From the NCBI GenBank assembly GCA_003225295.1, contig QHYZ01000062.1:1-64000 (forward strand): DNA of 64,000 nt, read 5' to 3'. The notes under the pieces were generated by a model. It was not told where the DNA came from. It saw only the letters and a program-made list of their open reading frames with translations, and searched no databases. A program made the translations under genes and the position numbers. Each line of letters begins with the position of its first letter. Position 1 is the stretch's first letter. The DNA is from Acidobacteriota bacterium. GTDB taxonomy: Bacteria > Acidobacteriota > Terriglobia > Acidiferrales > UBA7541. This document shows, in pieces, positions 60,838 through 64,000 of the stretch.

Positions 60838-62640
60838 CTATTTAGTCTTGGAGTTGAGGGGTGCTACGATCCCGCTGCCTTCGCGGATGGTCAATATCTG
60901 ATTCACCTTCACCTGCTTGAGCTGCTCGACTTTCTGCGTGGTCGGCCATTTGACTTCGATGAGCTCTACCGTTTGAGCTTTTCCCAAACCGAAGTGCAGG
61001 CGCAGATCGCTCTGCGACATAACGCTTGAGCCGCTGTGGACTTCATCCATCTGGGCATGCTTGCCGGTGACAACCCGCACGCGCGCGCCGATGGCGGTGC
61101 GATTGCACTTTGTGCCGATCAGCTTGATCTTGATCCAATTCTGCTGGTTGCCGCCGTCGTTGCGAAGCAGTGAAGGCGGGTCGTTCATGTTCAGAACCAG
61201 AGCGTCGATGTCGCCATCGTTGTCATAGTCCCCGAAGGCTGCGCCGCGGCTGGAGAAGCGCTCGCTGATACCAGGTCCCATTTCTGACGAGACATCCTTG
61301 AAGCGGCCTTCACCCATGTTCTTGTAGACCAAGCGTGGATTTTTGTAGGTCTGCCCAAGCTCATGCCCCTCGATTTCGGGATAGACGTGTCCATTGATCT
61401 GCAGGATGTCCGGCCAGCCGTCATTATCGTAATCAATGAAGCCGCAACCCCAAGCAACGTACTGGTTGTTGATGCCGATGCCCGAGGAGAATGTAACGTC
61501 ACTAAAGGTTCCGTCGCCGTTGTTGTGATAGAGGTTGCACGTGTCGTCGGCGAAGTTGGTCTTGAAAATATCAAGCCATCCGTCGCCGTCATAATCGGCG
61601 ACGGCAACGCCCATTCCGGCTTGTTCGTGGCCGTTCTCGCTGTAGGCGCAGCCGGCGATGACCGCGACATCGGTGAAAGTACCGTCGTGGTTGTTGTGGA
61701 AGAGCATACTGGGTTCGGAATCCACGGCGACATATATATCGGGCCAGCCGTCATTATCAAAATCATAGGAGACGGCTGTGATGGAATACCGAGGGCCGGG
61801 CTTGAGGATTCCGGACTTCGCGGAGACATCGGTAAAGGTGCCGTCGCCGTTGTTGTGGAAGAGAACGTTGGTGTCGCCGGTTAAACCGCGCGGACCGCAC
61901 ATTACGGGAACGCCTTTCCACTGACACTGCGGCGGGTCAGTCTTGGAGGGAGTTTTTTCCGGATCGAGCTTGATGTAATTGCAGACAAAGAGATCGAGAC
62001 GGCCGTCGCGGTCGTAGTCCAGCCACGTACATCCGGCTCCCCAGCGGATTTGGTCGTCGTAGACGCCGGCTTTGCGCGTGACATCAGTGAAGGTGCCGTC
62101 GCCACTGTTGTGAAAAAGGATGTTGTGTCCCCAGAAGCAGCAGAAGAGATCGTCCCAGCCATCGTTGTCGTAATCGCCGACGCAGACGCCTGTCTGCCAG
62201 CCGGTGCGGGCGAGGCCGGACTTTTCTGTGACGTCGGTGAAGGTTCCATCGCGATTGTTCTTGTAAAGATGCGAGGTGGGAGCTTTGCCGGGTGGCCAGT
62301 CGGTATTGATGCGGGTTCCGTTCGTGAGATAGATGTCGAGCCAGCCGTCATTGTCATAATCGAAAAAAGCCAGTCCGCTGCCCTTCGCTTCGATGATGTA
62401 TTTTTTGTGCTCGGCGCCGCCCCAGACATTAGGAACGGTTAGGCCGGCCTCGCGAGCTACGTCGACGAACTGGACCGGCGAGGCTGCCGGTGAATTTGAA
62501 GTGGATGGAATTGGAAGAGTTGCCGCTTCGAGGCGCTTCGTGCCAGGCCATCTCCAGAGCGGAGTTGCGAGCGCCTCTAATAGTGAACTGCCAAGAACGA
62601 TTAAGGACGAGCCGAGAAATCGGCGGCGCAAGAGATTCAT
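60838..62640 (-). CDS. CRTAC1 family FG-GAP / ASPIC-UnbV exported protein
   Basis: The 600-residue protein has a twin-arginine type signal (LLRRRFLGSSLIVLGSSLLEALA), FG-GAP/VCBS blades with repeated FDYDNDGWLD, GDYDNDGWDD, LDYDRDGRLD, YDFDNDGWPD, ADYDGDGWLD, IDYDNDGWPD and GDYDNDGDID motifs, and a C-terminal ASPIC/UnbV domain (NRTAIGARVRVVTG... HFGLGKAQTVELIEVKWPTTQ). The blades also hold HNNxDGTFTDVT after each motif, a long regular propeller repeat. It is tandem to another member (62729) 88 bases upstream in the same direction. Role unknown. Confidence 0.9.
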   Translation of the reverse strand: MNLLRRRFLGSSLIVLGSSLLEALATPLWRWPGTKRLEAATLPIPSTSNSPAASPVQFVDVAREAGLTVPNVWGGAEHKKYIIEAKGSGLAFFDYDNDGWLDIYLTNGTRINTDWPPGKAPTSHLYKNNRDGTFTDVTEKSGLARTGWQTGVCVGDYDNDGWDDLFCCFWGHNILFHNSGDGTFTDVTRKAGVYDDQIRWGAGCTWLDYDRDGRLDLFVCNYIKLDPEKTPSKTDPPQCQWKGVPVMCGPRGLTGDTNVLFHNNGDGTFTDVSAKSGILKPGPRYSITAVSYDFDNDGWPDIYVAVDSEPSMLFHNNHDGTFTDVAVIAGCAYSENGHEQAGMGVAVADYDGDGWLDIFKTNFADDTCNLYHNNGDGTFSDVTFSSGIGINNQYVAWGCGFIDYDNDGWPDILQINGHVYPEIEGHELGQTYKNPRLVYKNMGEGRFKDVSSEMGPGISERFSSRGAAFGDYDNDGDIDALVLNMNDPPSLLRNDGGNQQNWIKIKLIGTKCNRTAIGARVRVVTGKHAQMDEVHSGSSVMSQSDLRLHFGLGKAQTVELIEVKWPTTQKVEQLKQVKVNQILTIREGSGIVAPLNSKTK

Positions 62641-62728
62641 AGTCAGTGATCACCCGGGGCGCAAGTTGCCGAGCTGCAATTTGGCGACCGAACCAATTCG
62701 CTTGCAGAGCGTCTTCGGCTGTCTCTCT

Positions 62729-64000
62729 TCATTTACCTGGCACCTTGGGAAAATTGCGAGGCACAATTCCCGCGCCCTCCTTGACGGCGATGATCTTGTC
62801 GATGGGCACAGTCGTCAGCCTGTCTATCTGCCCGCTCGGCCAAGTGATTTCCAGAGATTCGATCTTCGCGCGCTTGCCCAAGCCAAAATGAATTCGTGGA
62901 TCGCTTGCCGACATGTAGCTCATGCCGCCTTTGGACTGTTCGACGTGGGTGACGCCTTCGGAAGTGAGCTTCAGAGAAGTGCCAATTCCATCGCGATTCG
63001 ATTTTGTACCAATGAGCAGAATTTCCAGCCAATGATTGGCGTTGCCGCCATTGTTGACAAGAAGCTCCGGATAGTCACCGCGATTATTGATGGCGATGTC
63101 CATGTCCCCGTCATTGTCGAAATCAGCCGTAGCCAGGCCCCGGCCAGCGATGGGGCGGATGAAGTCTGGGCCTAAAGAATCCGAAACTTTTTCAAACCGA
63201 CCCTGTCCCAAATTCCGGAGCATCAACAGCGGTTCCTGGTAGGACACTTCGCTGTGGTACAGATTCACGTTGTCCAGCATGGCGCCGTTCAACTGCAGAA
63301 TATCGGGCCAGCCGTCGTTATCGTAATCCAGAAACTTCGTGGACACACCGCTCAACAGCATGGCTTTGTTGCCGATGCCGGAGCGATAGGTGCAGTCGTC
63401 GAACGTTCCATCACGGTTGTTGTGGTAGAGACGATTCAATTCAAAATCGAGGTGCGTGACATAGACATCCTGCCAACCATCACCGTCCACGTCCGCGGCG
63501 TCAATGCCCATGCCCGCTTCGTAGCGGCCGTCTTCGCTCGCCGCCAAACCGGAGACGAAGGAAGCATCCTGAAACGTTCCGTCGTGCTTATTGAGGAAAA
63601 GAAAATTCGGCCAAGTATCATTGGCGATAGCGATGTCTCCCCAGCCGTCATTGTTAAAATCGGCGAGAACGACCCCCATGCCCTTGGATTCGGGCTTGCC
63701 AACACCGGACACATCGCTGACGTCGGTAAACGTGCCGTCGTGATTATTGTGATAAAGCTTGGTCTTCTGCCCTTTGTAGTTGCCGGGATTGCAGTAAGAG
63801 CGGTAACCAGGGCGGCGCTCGCCACACCACAGATTTGTCTTAGGCGTCCACTCGATGTAATTCGTTACCACCAGGTCGAGCCAGCCATCCTTATCGTAAT
63901 CGAACCATCCGGCGCTGGTTGACCACTGGCCTTCGTCGGCGACACGGGCTTTGAAAGTGACGTCGGTAAATGTTCCGTCGCCGTTGTTGTGATAAAGGAT
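62729..64000 (-). CDS. CRTAC1 family FG-GAP / ASPIC-UnbV protein, 5' end outside the window
   Basis: The frame stays open to the window end, so the N-terminus is missing; the GTG at 63871 is internal. About 423 residues are visible: FG-GAP/VCBS blades (YHNNGDGTFTDVT, FDYDKDGWLDLVVTNY, ADFNNDGWGD, ADVDGDGWQD, LDYDNDGWPD, ADFDNDGDMD) and a C-terminal ASPIC/UnbV domain (RDGIGTSLKLTSEGV... HFGLGKRAKIESLEITWPSG). It is a tandem partner of the gene at 60838 but not a recent copy, since the blade sequences differ. A role in the same envelope module is inferred. Confidence 0.9.
   Translation of the reverse strand: MLYHNNGDGTFTDVTFKARVADEGQWSTSAGWFDYDKDGWLDLVVTNYIEWTPKTNLWCGERRPGYRSYCNPGNYKGQKTKLYHNNHDGTFTDVSDVSGVGKPESKGMGVVLADFNNDGWGDIAIANDTWPNFLFLNKHDGTFQDASFVSGLAASEDGRYEAGMGIDAADVDGDGWQDVYVTHLDFELNRLYHNNRDGTFDDCTYRSGIGNKAMLLSGVSTKFLDYDNDGWPDILQLNGAMLDNVNLYHSEVSYQEPLLMLRNLGQGRFEKVSDSLGPDFIRPIAGRGLATADFDNDGDMDIAINNRGDYPELLVNNGGNANHWLEILLIGTKSNRDGIGTSLKLTSEGVTHVEQSKGGMSYMSASDPRIHFGLGKRAKIESLEITWPSGQIDRLTTVPIDKIIAVKEGAGIVPRNFPKVPGK

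Noticed and set aside
60838-64000. Regular DNA repeats resembling a repeat array
   Set aside because: The repeats (about 180-200 bases, degenerate) encode propeller blades with in-frame DxDNDG motifs, so they are coding and not CRISPR.

Overview
The window is about 58-60% GC, densely coding, and reads as a chromosomal segment of an Acidobacteriota bacterium (Terriglobia-like). The lineage call rests on gene families: Oar-type TonB-dependent receptors with an N-terminal carboxypeptidase-regulatory-like domain (one partial, three complete), several TPR lipoprotein/periplasmic proteins, four FG-GAP/ASPIC-UnbV (CRTAC1-type) exported proteins, an acidobacterial duplicated orphan permease (ADOP) with a PadR regulator, a VWFA-related acidobacterial protein, and many TAT-exported sugar enzymes. 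No rRNA, intact tRNA, CRISPR array, transposase or integrase was seen.

Layout. 1-5604: 3' end of a TonB-dependent receptor, a TPR protein and a convergent CRTAC1 protein. 5731-10762 (minus): five-gene exported sugar operon (PIG-L deacetylase, DUF1080 3-keto-sugar hydrolase type, two TIM-barrel isomerase/lyase-like proteins, Gfo/Idh/MocA oxidoreductase), suggesting an oxidation-elimination route of glycoside cleavage. 10763-11466: eroded 3' half of a tRNA-Pro gene. 11467-16939: a large repeat lipoprotein, a broken multicopper oxidase and an RpiR/MurR regulator. 17194-25627: CRTAC1, a TonB receptor with a consensus promoter and a perfect LacI-type operator, and two TPR proteins. 25714-31279: xylA-aguA operon (xylose isomerase, GH67 alpha-glucuronidase) and a LacI regulator, with a second LacI-type operator between them. 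31414-40749 (minus): a PUL-like run of DUF4380 protein, GH36/27-like alpha-galactosidase, TonB receptor and TPR protein. 41104-43676: exported SelA-like PLP enzyme translationally coupled to a triple-RidA protein. 43879-46898: PadR-ADOP pair under twin palindromes. 47279-53010: VWFA-like protein, a frameshifted small gene and the largest TonB receptor. 53044-58343: BlaI and a BlaR1-type peptidase fused to an efflux-adaptor-like domain, a small secreted protein, TonB and an aspartyl protease. 58456-59066: HigBA toxin-antitoxin. 59268-64000: carboxypeptidase-regulatory/TPR protein and two CRTAC1 proteins, the last running off the window.

The picture is of a soil oligotroph specialised in plant-polymer and glycoside scavenging: outer-membrane TonB receptors import ligands, exported oxidoreductases and hydrolases process sugars, LacI and RpiR regulators sense sugars, and a recurring but unexplained TonB receptor/TPR/CRTAC1 combination appears in several places. 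The most original items are the exported PLP enzyme plus triple RidA pair, the BlaR1-adaptor fusion, the two distant LacI operators and the recurrent receptor/TPR/CRTAC1 module. All functions are inferred by reading the translated sequence; no database search was run.
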